DNA of 35,634 nucleotides, taken from the IMG/VR virus record IMGVR_UViG_3300027963_000175, positions 1 through 35,634 of that record; one strand, written 5' to 3'. This DNA comes from a virus. Under the pieces are notes generated by a model, which made no database searches, was not told the DNA's origin, and saw nothing but the letters and a program-made list of their open reading frames with translations. A program made the translations under genes and the position numbers. Positions 1 through 7,469 of the stretch are shown one piece after another; the first letter of the stretch is position 1; each line of letters begins with the position of its first letter.

Positions 1-2
1 AA

Positions 3-1943
3 TTAACTGATGCAGTTTGGAGTTCAAGGCCATATAGTGGGAGCAAGGCTTGGATGATTGAACACGGAGATTTAAATACAACTGCGATAACTAATATTGA
101 TTTATCTGATATGCGTGGTTATGATTTGCGTCTAATTACTGGGGAATATACATCAAGTAAATTTATAGGAACCGGTTATCCTTCAAATACTACATCTGCA
201 ATAATTCATTTAGAATCAAATCCATCAAGATCGGATATAATAGGAAATAAAAAGTATTTTTTTCGACCTGATTATTGGATTCCAAGCACTTTGCACAATA
301 CTCATTCATATTTTAGAAGGATGCCCGACATCGAGCAAATTTTTGATAAAAATGGAATGAAAAAAATGTGGGTTGATATGGCCGAACCATTAATGGATAT
401 TGTAAACGCATCTACTCATACGGCAAGAACATCAACACGGCTAAATAAAGGTATTACAGAGGCTCGAGATGTTACAACAGCTTGGGGAGTAAGTCAAAAC
501 ATTGATAGAAATAAACATCTATTTTATGAATATGATGACACGTTTAAATCTGCAGTGGCAAGGGCTTGGGATTCTAGTGGAGTACCGGCAACGGGTAATT
601 TTTTAGATGATATTTGGCAACATAGAACGACGGCATTATTTGAATCATTAGATGTAAGCCAAGCAAATAAATCTACTTGGAGGTATATTCGAGGCGGTTA
701 TGATTGGAGTTATTACGAAGTAAATAAATATGAATTTACAACGGCTTGGGCATCAGGTACAAATTATCAATTTGATGGGCCAGCAAGTCAATATACATCA
801 TATTTTTATCCATATGGGGCAACTAATGGAGTGCATATTGAATATGATTTTGAAATAGTAAGCCCAGCTTTATTTTCTGAAATTGCGGGAATCAATTGGA
901 ACAAATGTATTAATTCGGCCAAGGCAGTTGCTGAACAAGTTTATAGCGGTTTTCAATATCCAAAATTTTCTATTTATGGTTTAGGGATTTATCAATCTAT
1001 TAATCAAGGGGCAAGTGGTTATGGATGGAAAGATATGAAGCCGGGTAATACAATTACGGGAACGCAATTATATTCCGATTATCACGATTATTTTGTAAAT
1101 GGTACAATTTCTTATACGAGTTTAGGAACTTATAAAGCGTGGTTTAAAGGAGCAATTGAAAATTTTGGCTATTTCTATGTTTCAAACTATCAATTGGATA
1201 TGGATGCCAAATTCCAAATTTATTCAATCGTTCATAATACCGATATTACAAGAAAGATATTATTTCAAATTTTAGGAAGTGGACATAATAAAAAGGTTTG
1301 CGGTTATTTTTGGTATAAACAAGAAATCGTCTCGGGAACTTCGGATTATTCATACCAACGCAAAGTAGTAACATCGGGAGGTGGACAATATAATACGGAT
1401 CGCAACCGATTGGAAGCATCGCCATCAATGATGTATAATATGGCGGTATGGTCAATGACTTATGCAGATGGTCTATACTTTTGGTACCAAGCAAAATTAG
1501 GCGAAGAAACGGGAGCAGCAAGAACGGATGGAGAAGCAAATTCATTAAGTGATGGGGCTATAGAAACTAAATGGGGCGAAACTTGGTGCGTAGGTAAATC
1601 TTCATATGATTGGGCCTATATTGGTTATTTGCACGCAAGTCAAAACAAAGATATTATTGGGGCCAATACTGATTGGAAAACTCCTAATTATTATTTAGGT
1701 AGTAGCAGTTGGACATCGGGAACGCAAGAATATCCGGTTAGTTTATTTAATCAATCAAGGCCCATATCTAAGTATAAATTAAGTGCAGATGGCACAGAAG
1801 CATTAGTTATTATTTACAATGGATTTAATAATGGCTATACAAAAGTAACTCATACGTTACGATTGCCGGATAAGGCAAATTACCAGTTTACAGTTGACAC
1901 TTATGGGAGTTTTACTACGATTTTACGTTTAAGCGGTTTATAA
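3..1943 (+). CDS. Tail fibre / receptor-binding-like protein, 5' truncated (copy A)
   Basis: The reading frame is open from the window edge and lacks about the first 118 residues compared with the complete copy at 29252-31546. It is rich in Tyr, Trp, Ser and Gly, has no transmembrane segment, and ends in a beta-rich stretch (a Gly-Phe-Asn-Asn turn, then alternating hydrophobic residues). It lies downstream of the tail-tip gene in the complete copy, so a tail fibre or an adsorption-associated carbohydrate-binding or degrading protein is the best inference. I recognise no catalytic motif. About 16 residues differ from copy B, scattered and mostly conservative. Confidence 0.7.
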   Translation, partial: LTDAVWSSRPYSGSKAWMIEHGDLNTTAITNIDLSDMRGYDLRLITGEYTSSKFIGTGYPSNTTSAIIHLESNPSRSDIIGNKKYFFRPDYWIPSTLHNTHSYFRRMPDIEQIFDKNGMKKMWVDMAEPLMDIVNASTHTARTSTRLNKGITEARDVTTAWGVSQNIDRNKHLFYEYDDTFKSAVARAWDSSGVPATGNFLDDIWQHRTTALFESLDVSQANKSTWRYIRGGYDWSYYEVNKYEFTTAWASGTNYQFDGPASQYTSYFYPYGATNGVHIEYDFEIVSPALFSEIAGINWNKCINSAKAVAEQVYSGFQYPKFSIYGLGIYQSINQGASGYGWKDMKPGNTITGTQLYSDYHDYFVNGTISYTSLGTYKAWFKGAIENFGYFYVSNYQLDMDAKFQIYSIVHNTDITRKILFQILGSGHNKKVCGYFWYKQEIVSGTSDYSYQRKVVTSGGGQYNTDRNRLEASPSMMYNMAVWSMTYADGLYFWYQAKLGEETGAARTDGEANSLSDGAIETKWGETWCVGKSSYDWAYIGYLHASQNKDIIGANTDWKTPNYYLGSSSWTSGTQEYPVSLFNQSRPISKYKLSADGTEALVIIYNGFNNGYTKVTHTLRLPDKANYQFTVDTYGSFTTILRLSGL

Positions 1944-1944
1944 G

Positions 1945-2103
1945 ATGATAAAGCAAGTAATTAGTTTATTAATGACGATTGACCATTTTAATCAATCTGA
2001 ATTAATTGAAATAGCAAAAGGAAGGAATGAAATTCCGACCACATTACATAAGGGAATTAAACAAATAAAAAGAATATCCAAATGGCGAAAGATGTCGAAG
2101 TAA
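1945..2103 (+). CDS. 52-aa conserved small protein between fibre and tape measure (copy A)
   Basis: The ATG follows the fibre stop by one base, and the gene overlaps the start of the tape measure gene by 22 bases in another frame. The protein is basic at its C-terminus (KGIKQIKRISKW) and predicted helical, with no membrane segment. The same frame is intact in copy B (31548-31706) with only a few substitutions, which supports real coding. The position before the tape measure suggests a tail assembly role, but I do not recognise the family. Confidence 0.65.
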   Translation: MIKQVISLLMTIDHFNQSELIEIAKGRNEIPTTLHKGIKQIKRISKWRKMSK

Positions 2104-3563
2104 ATTTAAACGTAAATAATAACGTTGAGGGATCAATTGCCGAATTAAAGAAATTAAAGAAGCAATTAAAGGATACCGAAGTCGGCACAGAAGCGTTTAA
2201 AAATCTTTACAATCAGATTGATGATTTAGAAGATAAAATTAAGTCGGCAAAAAATGTGTCCTCCGATTGGGTAGATTCTTTGGCAAGTGCTGGTGGCCCA
2301 ATTGGAGAATTAGGAACGACCATAAATAATGTAAAAGTAGCGACGCAATCTTTTGGAAGTGCATTAAAAGCAACAGGAATTGGTTTGCTTGTTTCCTTAG
2401 TTGGTGGATTAGTGGCAGCGTTTAATGATTCTGAAAAAGCGACTAAAAAACTACAACCATTATTTCTTGGATTGGAAAAAATATTTAATGGCGTTTTTGC
2501 AGCAATTGAACCATTGTTTAACACCTTGGTCGATTTTGCAATTAGTGCTTTGCCTTTAGTTTCTAAAGCAATGCAAACGGTGTACGGATCAGTTACGGCA
2601 GTTATTCAATCATTGGGAAGTTTAGGGAGTTCAGTTTTAAAATTTATTAAAGGTGATTTTTCGGGTGCCTGGAAGGATGCTAAATCTTCGGTAAATGATT
2701 TCGGTAAAAATTACGATGAATCAATTAAACGTTTTCAAGATGGTTCAAAAGAGTTAACAAAAACCGAAAAAGAGGAATTAGATAAAAGAAATAAACAAAG
2801 AGAGGAAGATTTACAAAAACAATACGATAAAAATGAGGAATTATTAAAAAAATACAAAGCCCAACAACAACAAGAATACGATGATAGGACAAAAGGTTTA
2901 GAATGGTTAAAATTAATTAATACGGGGTATTTACAAAAAGTCGAATCAGATTCTCAAAAGTATTCTAAATTAAATTTAAAGAATTTAACAGAAAGGTTAG
3001 ATGCTGAAACGGCTTTAGAAAGAAAGAAAAAAGAAGAAGGAATTGTAACTACTCAAACAGAGGCAGATTCGAAAGAGGAAATTAAAGAAAAATCGATTGC
3101 AAATATTATGCGAATCGGTCAGGGTTTAAGACAGATTGCTGGTGATAATAAAGAATTGGCAATCGCTGGAATTGTGTTGGAACAATCTGCGGCAGTTGCT
3201 TCTATTATTATGAATACTCAAAAAAATGCGGCCAAATATGGTTATTTAACTCCTTTGGGAATCTCTGAATTAGTTGCTGGAGGTCTGGGGGTTGCTTCTG
3301 CAATTTCCGCAGGTGTTAAAGGTATTCAAGATATTAATTCGGGAACGGCTACGGGAAATCAAATGAGTTTTGGAAATCCACAAATGACTGCAAGCTATTC
3401 TAAAGCACCAACATTTAACGTGGTAGGTGTTAGTCCAGTCAATCAAATTGCACAGTCCTTAGGTGGGGAAATGCCACCAGTACGGGCCTATGTTGTGGCT
3501 AATGATGTAACAAATCAACAAGCATTAGACCGAAATAGAGTAAGTGCAGCAACATTAGGATAA
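2082..3563 (+). CDS. Tape measure protein (copy A)
   Basis: A 493-aa protein with the layout of a short tape measure: a charged coiled-coil N-terminus (about 12-60), a hydrophobic Gly/Ala-rich region (about 95-185, with two or three possible membrane-inserting helices), a long Lys/Glu/Gln coiled coil (about 225-360), and a second hydrophobic Ala/Gly block (about 360-420). Tape measure proteins set tail length and help DNA entry. By the usual rule of about 1.5 angstrom per residue, 493 residues implies a short tail of roughly 70-75 nm. It differs from copy B at 16 residues, seven of them between residues 76 and 93. The next gene encodes the head protease, so the tail and head modules touch here. 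Confidence 0.85.
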   Translation: MAKDVEVNLNVNNNVEGSIAELKKLKKQLKDTEVGTEAFKNLYNQIDDLEDKIKSAKNVSSDWVDSLASAGGPIGELGTTINNVKVATQSFGSALKATGIGLLVSLVGGLVAAFNDSEKATKKLQPLFLGLEKIFNGVFAAIEPLFNTLVDFAISALPLVSKAMQTVYGSVTAVIQSLGSLGSSVLKFIKGDFSGAWKDAKSSVNDFGKNYDESIKRFQDGSKELTKTEKEELDKRNKQREEDLQKQYDKNEELLKKYKAQQQQEYDDRTKGLEWLKLINTGYLQKVESDSQKYSKLNLKNLTERLDAETALERKKKEEGIVTTQTEADSKEEIKEKSIANIMRIGQGLRQIAGDNKELAIAGIVLEQSAAVASIIMNTQKNAAKYGYLTPLGISELVAGGLGVASAISAGVKGIQDINSGTATGNQMSFGNPQMTASYSKAPTFNVVGVSPVNQIAQSLGGEMPPVRAYVVANDVTNQQALDRNRVSAATLG

Positions 3564-3597
3564 TCGAAAATATAACAAAACAAAATTTAAAGGTTTA

Positions 3598-4188
3598 ATG
3601 GATATGAAAATAATCGAGTTGATTATCGAAAACGATTTGGATGGAATTGAGGCGATCTCGTTGGTTGAAAAACCTGCGATTGAATCCAATTTTATCACAT
3701 TGGCTAAGGAGTACGAAATGAATTTGGCGGAAGTTGATGGCGAGAAGCACATATTAATGGGCCCGGCATTAATTCCAAATAAAATGATTTTCAGAAAGGA
3801 AGGCGATTTGAAATATCAAGTCTATTTTTCTGAGGCTACGGTAGAGCAAGCAAGCCAAATGTATTTAAAAGCGGGCAATCAATCAAACGCAACTTTGCAC
3901 CATAAAACAAAGGTGGATGGTATGTCCTTGGTTGAATCGTGGATCATCACGAATCCTGAAATGGACAAGTCTAAAGCCTACGGATTTGATTTGCCAAAAG
4001 GGACTTGGATGGTATCAATGAAAGCCGATAATGAGGAAATGTGGCAAAAGGCAAAAAGCGGAGAGGTAAAAGGTTTTTCAATTGAAGGATATTTTGCAGA
4101 CAAATTGAGTTTACAAGTTTTGCCTGATATTGATGACAATGAATTAGTAGAACACATTTTAAATATTTTAGAAGATGGCGAAAAATAG
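3598..4188 (+). CDS. Prohead serine protease, XkdF-like (Peptidase_S78_2) (copy A)
   Basis: A 196-aa protein resembling the XkdF family of capsid maturation proteases. Visible landmarks are the N-terminal ISLVEKPAI segment, the His pair at residues 101-102 (LHHKTK, candidate catalytic His), the LVESWII strand, and the candidate nucleophile S161 within GFSIEGYF. In the family the enzyme cleaves the scaffold and capsid N-termini inside the procapsid. It sits just upstream of the scaffold-like and capsid genes, as expected. The ATG at 3598 is followed by a second in-frame ATG two codons later. Its stop overlaps the next start by 14 bases. Only one residue differs in copy B. Confidence 0.85.
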   Translation: MDMKIIELIIENDLDGIEAISLVEKPAIESNFITLAKEYEMNLAEVDGEKHILMGPALIPNKMIFRKEGDLKYQVYFSEATVEQASQMYLKAGNQSNATLHHKTKVDGMSLVESWIITNPEMDKSKAYGFDLPKGTWMVSMKADNEEMWQKAKSGEVKGFSIEGYFADKLSLQVLPDIDDNELVEHILNILEDGEK

Positions 4189-4363
4189 TTACACAAGTCC
4201 AAAGGGCGGTAAACGTGGATGCTTATGCAAAGATGAAACGTATTCGGTTGATTGTTGCGATGGCGAGATTATCTCACAAGGTGTTGGGGCCTTAGTTAGC
4301 CAATCAATTTCGGATGTAAATAATACAAATCAACCAAGAACAATTGTAACAACATCAAATTAA
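4175..4363 (+). CDS. 62-aa Cys-rich small protein (copy A)
   Basis: It starts inside the end of the protease gene. The first 40 residues carry Gly/Lys-rich and Cys motifs (GCLCKD, then DCCDGE), followed by a Ser/Asn-rich tail. Four cysteines in CxC and CC pairs could bind metal or form disulfides, but this is unproven. In copy B the first 40 residues are nearly identical while the last 20 diverge strongly, right beside the indel boundary. The function is unknown; by position it belongs to the head assembly operon. Confidence 0.7.
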   Translation: MAKNSYTSPKGGKRGCLCKDETYSVDCCDGEIISQGVGALVSQSISDVNNTNQPRTIVTTSN

Positions 4364-4368
4364 AAGAT

Positions 4369-4761
4369 ATGCAAACAGAAAAATTAGTATTTGAAAAATT
4401 ATTTGGAACAAATAAGGTTGAATTAACATCTCAAAGAATTGAATTAGCAAAAAAACCTATTTCTATTTTATCAGATGTAAAAAAAGTGGATGATACATTA
4501 AGGAAAAATGAAGCTAAAATAGAAGCAATTTATTTAAGTTATAAAAAAGCTTACAATGAATTTCAATTGGCAATTGATTCAGCATTAAATTCAGTTAATT
4601 CTTCAGAAAAGGATTTATTAGTAGTTATGGATGGTTTAACTGCTTTAGGTTTAGACGCTAAAGAAGCACAAAAAATTGAAGGATTTACTGCTGCTTCGGA
4701 TTTAATTAATAAAATTCAGCAAATGGCCCCAAATGCTAAAAATTTATATCCAAAACCATAA
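4369..4761 (+). CDS. 130-aa helical protein in a strain-variable insertion
   Basis: This gene is present in copy A and absent from copy B, where the 62-aa gene is followed almost directly by the scaffold-like gene. The protein is almost entirely helical and charged, with coiled-coil-like heptads around residues 35-75 (Lys/Glu/Ala/Leu) and no Cys or membrane segment. The DNA looks even more AT-rich than its neighbours and uses mainly A/T-ending codons, consistent with a separate origin. It could be an accessory virion or decoration protein, or a moron-like gene. I do not recognise a family. Confidence 0.75.
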   Translation: MQTEKLVFEKLFGTNKVELTSQRIELAKKPISILSDVKKVDDTLRKNEAKIEAIYLSYKKAYNEFQLAIDSALNSVNSSEKDLLVVMDGLTALGLDAKEAQKIEGFTAASDLINKIQQMAPNAKNLYPKP

Positions 4762-4787
4762 TAAAATAGTAATTAACAAAAATAAAT

Positions 4788-5381
4788 ATGGAATACAAAA
4801 GCACAAAAAATCGAGTTAAAGCAGTTTTAGGCTTTCAGATTAATTTGGCACAAATGAAGTTAGAGGATGGAATTACCATCGTTGAAGCGGAAGCATTTGA
4901 GCCTGATTACTCAATTGGAATCGTTACGACTGACGGAATTGTACCGTTACCAGTAGGCGAATACACTTTAGAAGATGGTAAAATCTTAGTGGTAGCAGTT
5001 GAAGGAATCATTGCAGAAGTTAAAGATGCAATGCCTGAGGAAGCACCTATGCCAGAGGCACCGGTAAATGTAACGGTGGAGGCAGATTCACAAGCACCAC
5101 AACCAAAAAGAGTGGTTGAATCGGTTAGCAAAGAAACATTTTTTGCAGAAATCGAGAAGTTACGCACGGAATTATCGGCACAAATCAACGAAGTTAAATC
5201 GGAAAATGAATCCTTAAAAGCCGAAAAATTAGCATTAGAAGTAAAATTAAATAGTCAAGAAGAAGGAGCCGAACCAATTGTACCGAATCCTGAAGCTGAA
5301 GTAAAAGTACAAGGATTTGCGTACGGACAAAATCATCCCGAAACAATTCTTGATAATGTGTTTTCAAAAATATTTTCATAA
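4788..5381 (+). CDS. Scaffold-like protein upstream of capsid (copy A)
   Basis: A 197-aa acidic protein. It has an N-terminal globular part (about 1-75, including a VPLPVGEYTLEDGK hairpin), a Pro/Glu/Ala-rich linker (80-110), a clear Lys/Glu/Leu coiled coil (about 114-160), and a C-terminal tail ending DNVFSKIFS. A coiled-coil protein between the protease and the capsid protein is the classic place and shape of a scaffolding protein. The N-terminal part may have a further role. It is conserved in copy B (33979-34572). The assignment rests on position and architecture, not a recognised motif. Confidence 0.65.
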   Translation: MEYKSTKNRVKAVLGFQINLAQMKLEDGITIVEAEAFEPDYSIGIVTTDGIVPLPVGEYTLEDGKILVVAVEGIIAEVKDAMPEEAPMPEAPVNVTVEADSQAPQPKRVVESVSKETFFAEIEKLRTELSAQINEVKSENESLKAEKLALEVKLNSQEEGAEPIVPNPEAEVKVQGFAYGQNHPETILDNVFSKIFS

Positions 5382-5403
5382 CAATTTAAATTAATTACAA
5401 GAA

Positions 5404-6357
5404 ATGGCGACCACCACATCAATTACGACTACGTATGCCGGTCAATACGCAAATAAGATTATTGCGGCATCATTGCTTTCATCTCCTACTATCGATCGCG
5501 GTGGTATTGAGGTAAAGCCTAATGTAAATTACAAGCAAGTTATCAAGCGTGTTGCTACTGATGCAATCTTAAAAGATGCAACTTGCGATTTTGATGCAAC
5601 ATCTACAATTACTTTGACTGAAAAAATCTTACAACCGGAGGAGTTCCAAGTGAATTTACAATTGTGTAAAAAAGATTTCGTTTCTGATTGGTTAGGTGCA
5701 GAGCAAGGATTTTCAGCATTTAAAGTATTGCCTAAATCATTCCAAGAGTTCTTAGTTGCTCACGTTGCTGCTAAAGTTGCTGCAAAAAATGAGACTAACA
5801 TTTGGGAAGGTGTAACGGCTAACGCTGGAGAGTTTAATGGTTTAACTACATTATTAACGACGGATGCCAATTTACCTTCTGCACAAGAAGTTGCGGGAAC
5901 TACTGTAACGGCTTCAAACGTAATTACTGAACTTGGTAAAATTGCGGATGCTATTCCGTCATCTCTTTACACTAAAGATGATCTTTACATCTACGTTTCT
6001 CAATCAATTGCTCGTTCTTATGTTCGTGCTTTGGGTGGTTTTGGTTCTTCGGGCTTAGGTGCTAATGGTACTAACGCAATGGGTACACAATGGTACAATA
6101 ATGGATCATTAACATTTGACGGAATCAAAATTTTTGTTGCTGATGGTCTTGCTTCAACTAAGGCAATTGCGACACAAAAATCAAACCTTTATTTTGGTAC
6201 TGATTTATTATCTGATTTGGCTGAAGTTCAAGTAATTGATATGTCCCCAATGGATGGATCACAAAACGTGCGTATCGTAATGCGTATGACGGCAGGAGTT
6301 CAATACGGATTTGCTTCTGATATTGTTACTTACGGAATTACAAACTCCGCTAACTAA
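5404..6357 (+). CDS. Major capsid protein (copy A)
   Basis: A 317-aa protein directly after the scaffold-like gene and followed by a strong terminator, as expected for the most highly expressed structural gene. It is rich in Ala, Thr, Gly and Val, has no membrane segments, and has the mixed alpha/beta composition of HK97-fold capsids. The codon choice is visibly more GC-rich and regular than in the early genes, a sign of high expression. Copy B differs at seven residues. The fold is inferred from size, context and conservation; I cannot point to a diagnostic motif. Confidence 0.8.
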   Translation: MATTTSITTTYAGQYANKIIAASLLSSPTIDRGGIEVKPNVNYKQVIKRVATDAILKDATCDFDATSTITLTEKILQPEEFQVNLQLCKKDFVSDWLGAEQGFSAFKVLPKSFQEFLVAHVAAKVAAKNETNIWEGVTANAGEFNGLTTLLTTDANLPSAQEVAGTTVTASNVITELGKIADAIPSSLYTKDDLYIYVSQSIARSYVRALGGFGSSGLGANGTNAMGTQWYNNGSLTFDGIKIFVADGLASTKAIATQKSNLYFGTDLLSDLAEVQVIDMSPMDGSQNVRIVMRMTAGVQYGFASDIVTYGITNSAN

Positions 6358-6365
6358 TTAGTTTA

Positions 6366-6397
6366 AAGCACCTCGTTAATTCGGGGTGCTTATTTTT
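6366..6397 (+). terminator. Rho-independent terminator after the capsid gene (copy A)
   Basis: AAGCACCTCG (6366-6375) pairs with CGGGGTGCTT (6382-6391), with one G-T pair and a six-base TTAATT loop, followed by ATTTTTC. The same hairpin is present unchanged in copy B at 35557-35582. It would separate capsid expression from the tail tube gene. Confidence 0.85.
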
Positions 6398-6417
6398 CAC
6401 ATTTAAATAAATTCAAT

Positions 6418-6945
6418 ATGCCTTGCGATATTAGTTTAGGACGGTTAGAGCCTTGCAAAACCAGCGTCGGTGGATTGAAAGCAGTGTACATTATGAACGA
6501 AGGTGATGCGACTACGGTCACCTACGATGCGACTGATACGGATGCGATAACTGCAATTGCAGGTACTCCGATTGGTTACAAATACGATTTGAAGGGTTCA
6601 AGTTCATTTGAGCAAACAATTAATTCAAGCCGTGCGAATGGAACTACTTTTTTTACGCAAACGCTTAATTTATCCCTAAAGGGAATTACAAAAAAAGACT
6701 TGAAACAAATCAAGTTGTTAGCCTACACACGGCCCCAGGTTATCATCGAGGACAATAACGGAAATTTCTTTTATGCTGGATTAAAAAACGGTATGGAAGT
6801 TACGGGCGGTTCAATTGTTACGGGTGCTGCGATGGGCGATTTATCGGGTTTCACGATTACATTAGTGGGCGAGGAACCGGTACCGGCAAACATCATTACA
6901 ACATCATTGACATCTGCGGGGGTTACAGTTACGGTTGGAACCTAA
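6418..6945 (+). CDS. Major tail (tube) protein candidate
   Basis: A 175-aa beta-rich protein with Gly/Thr alternation, no membrane segment, and the central pattern SSFEQTINSSRANGTTFFTQ, then a KGITKKDLKQIKLL helix and a strand pair around VIIEDNNGNFFYAG. This helix between beta sheets in a protein of about 175 residues fits tail tube proteins. It has terminators on both sides, so it forms a separate, strongly expressed unit beside the capsid gene. The second copy begins at 35609 and is cut by the window end. Tail tube is favoured, but a head decoration protein is possible. Confidence 0.6.
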   Translation: MPCDISLGRLEPCKTSVGGLKAVYIMNEGDATTVTYDATDTDAITAIAGTPIGYKYDLKGSSSFEQTINSSRANGTTFFTQTLNLSLKGITKKDLKQIKLLAYTRPQVIIEDNNGNFFYAGLKNGMEVTGGSIVTGAAMGDLSGFTITLVGEEPVPANIITTSLTSAGVTVTVGT

Positions 6946-6966
6946 TTAGGTCTAATTTTAAGAAGT

Positions 6967-7003
6967 TGGAAGGCCGGGCAGAGTTCCCGGTCTTTCCATT
7001 TTA
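6967..7003 (+). terminator. Rho-independent terminator after the tail tube gene
   Basis: TGGAA plus CCGGG (6967-6978) pairs with CCCGG and TTTCCA (6986-6998) around a seven-base loop, with a small internal asymmetry, followed by TTTT. The GC-rich core stands out in this AT-rich DNA. Confidence 0.75.
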
Positions 7004-7034
7004 AAACAAAATCAGTTTTTTCGGTTTATACAAT

Positions 7035-7469
7035 ATGATTCTATTGAAGCAAATTGCAACGGCCCAACAAATTAAATTTATTCCGACACGGAGTGGAAGG
7101 CCGAATGAATTAATATTGAAAAACGAAACAACTGGCGTGCAAACTCAGTATTATATTGATTGCACGACGGAATCGTTTTATAGTAAATTTTCAAAGGTTC
7201 TTGATTTAAAGGAAGGCCATTTTTATACGTTGACAATCAACGAAAATTCTGACAAAACTAATATTGATAATTTTGCGTCAAGGGTTGTGGCAGATGGTGG
7301 AACGTATGAAGGGGAATCGTGTTTATACTCGTTTTACTCATTGTTTGCCCATACAACGACTTTAATACACCTGGACAAGGTTTTTATCACAAATCAAGAA
7401 ATTGACACATATAGCGTAAATAAAAACGAATACGTTTCAAATTCGTCAAATATAATTTTCTATGAATAA
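7035..7469 (+). CDS. 144-aa virion-associated protein with the DxGTYE...C motif
   Basis: I do not recognise a named family. The C-terminal half has RVVADGGTYEGESCL (around residues 85-100), a motif shared with the 372-aa protein at 25580-26698 and the 80-aa protein at 9790-10032, so the three probably share a small structural domain. The protein is beta-rich and soluble. Its stop overlaps the portal start by eight bases, implying coupled translation, and it follows the tail tube gene and its terminator. Its role is probably structural (head-tail interface or tail). Confidence 0.65.
   Translation: MILLKQIATAQQIKFIPTRSGRPNELILKNETTGVQTQYYIDCTTESFYSKFSKVLDLKEGHFYTLTINENSDKTNIDNFASRVVADGGTYEGESCLYSFYSLFAHTTTLIHLDKVFITNQEIDTYSVNKNEYVSNSSNIIFYE

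Larger units (their letters stand above)
1..6443. repeat. Terminal duplicated segment, copy A
   Basis: This segment is homologous to 29604-35634. The first base aligns with 29604 and the last with the end of the window. The offset is 29603 up to about base 4363 and 29191 after about base 4788, so copy A carries 412 extra bases. Most differences fall at silent codon positions. I count 16 changes in about 646 shared fibre residues, 16 in 493 tape-measure residues and 7 in 317 capsid residues. The simplest reading is a contig wrapped around a circular map with two haplotypes at its ends, not a functional repeat inside one genome. Confidence 0.95.

Noticed and set aside
1246-1545. Antisense open frame of 99 codons, also present at 30849-31148
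   Set aside because: The two copies differ at many antisense residues while the sense protein barely changes, so selection acts on the + strand. The same holds for the antisense frames within the tape measure, protease and scaffold genes.
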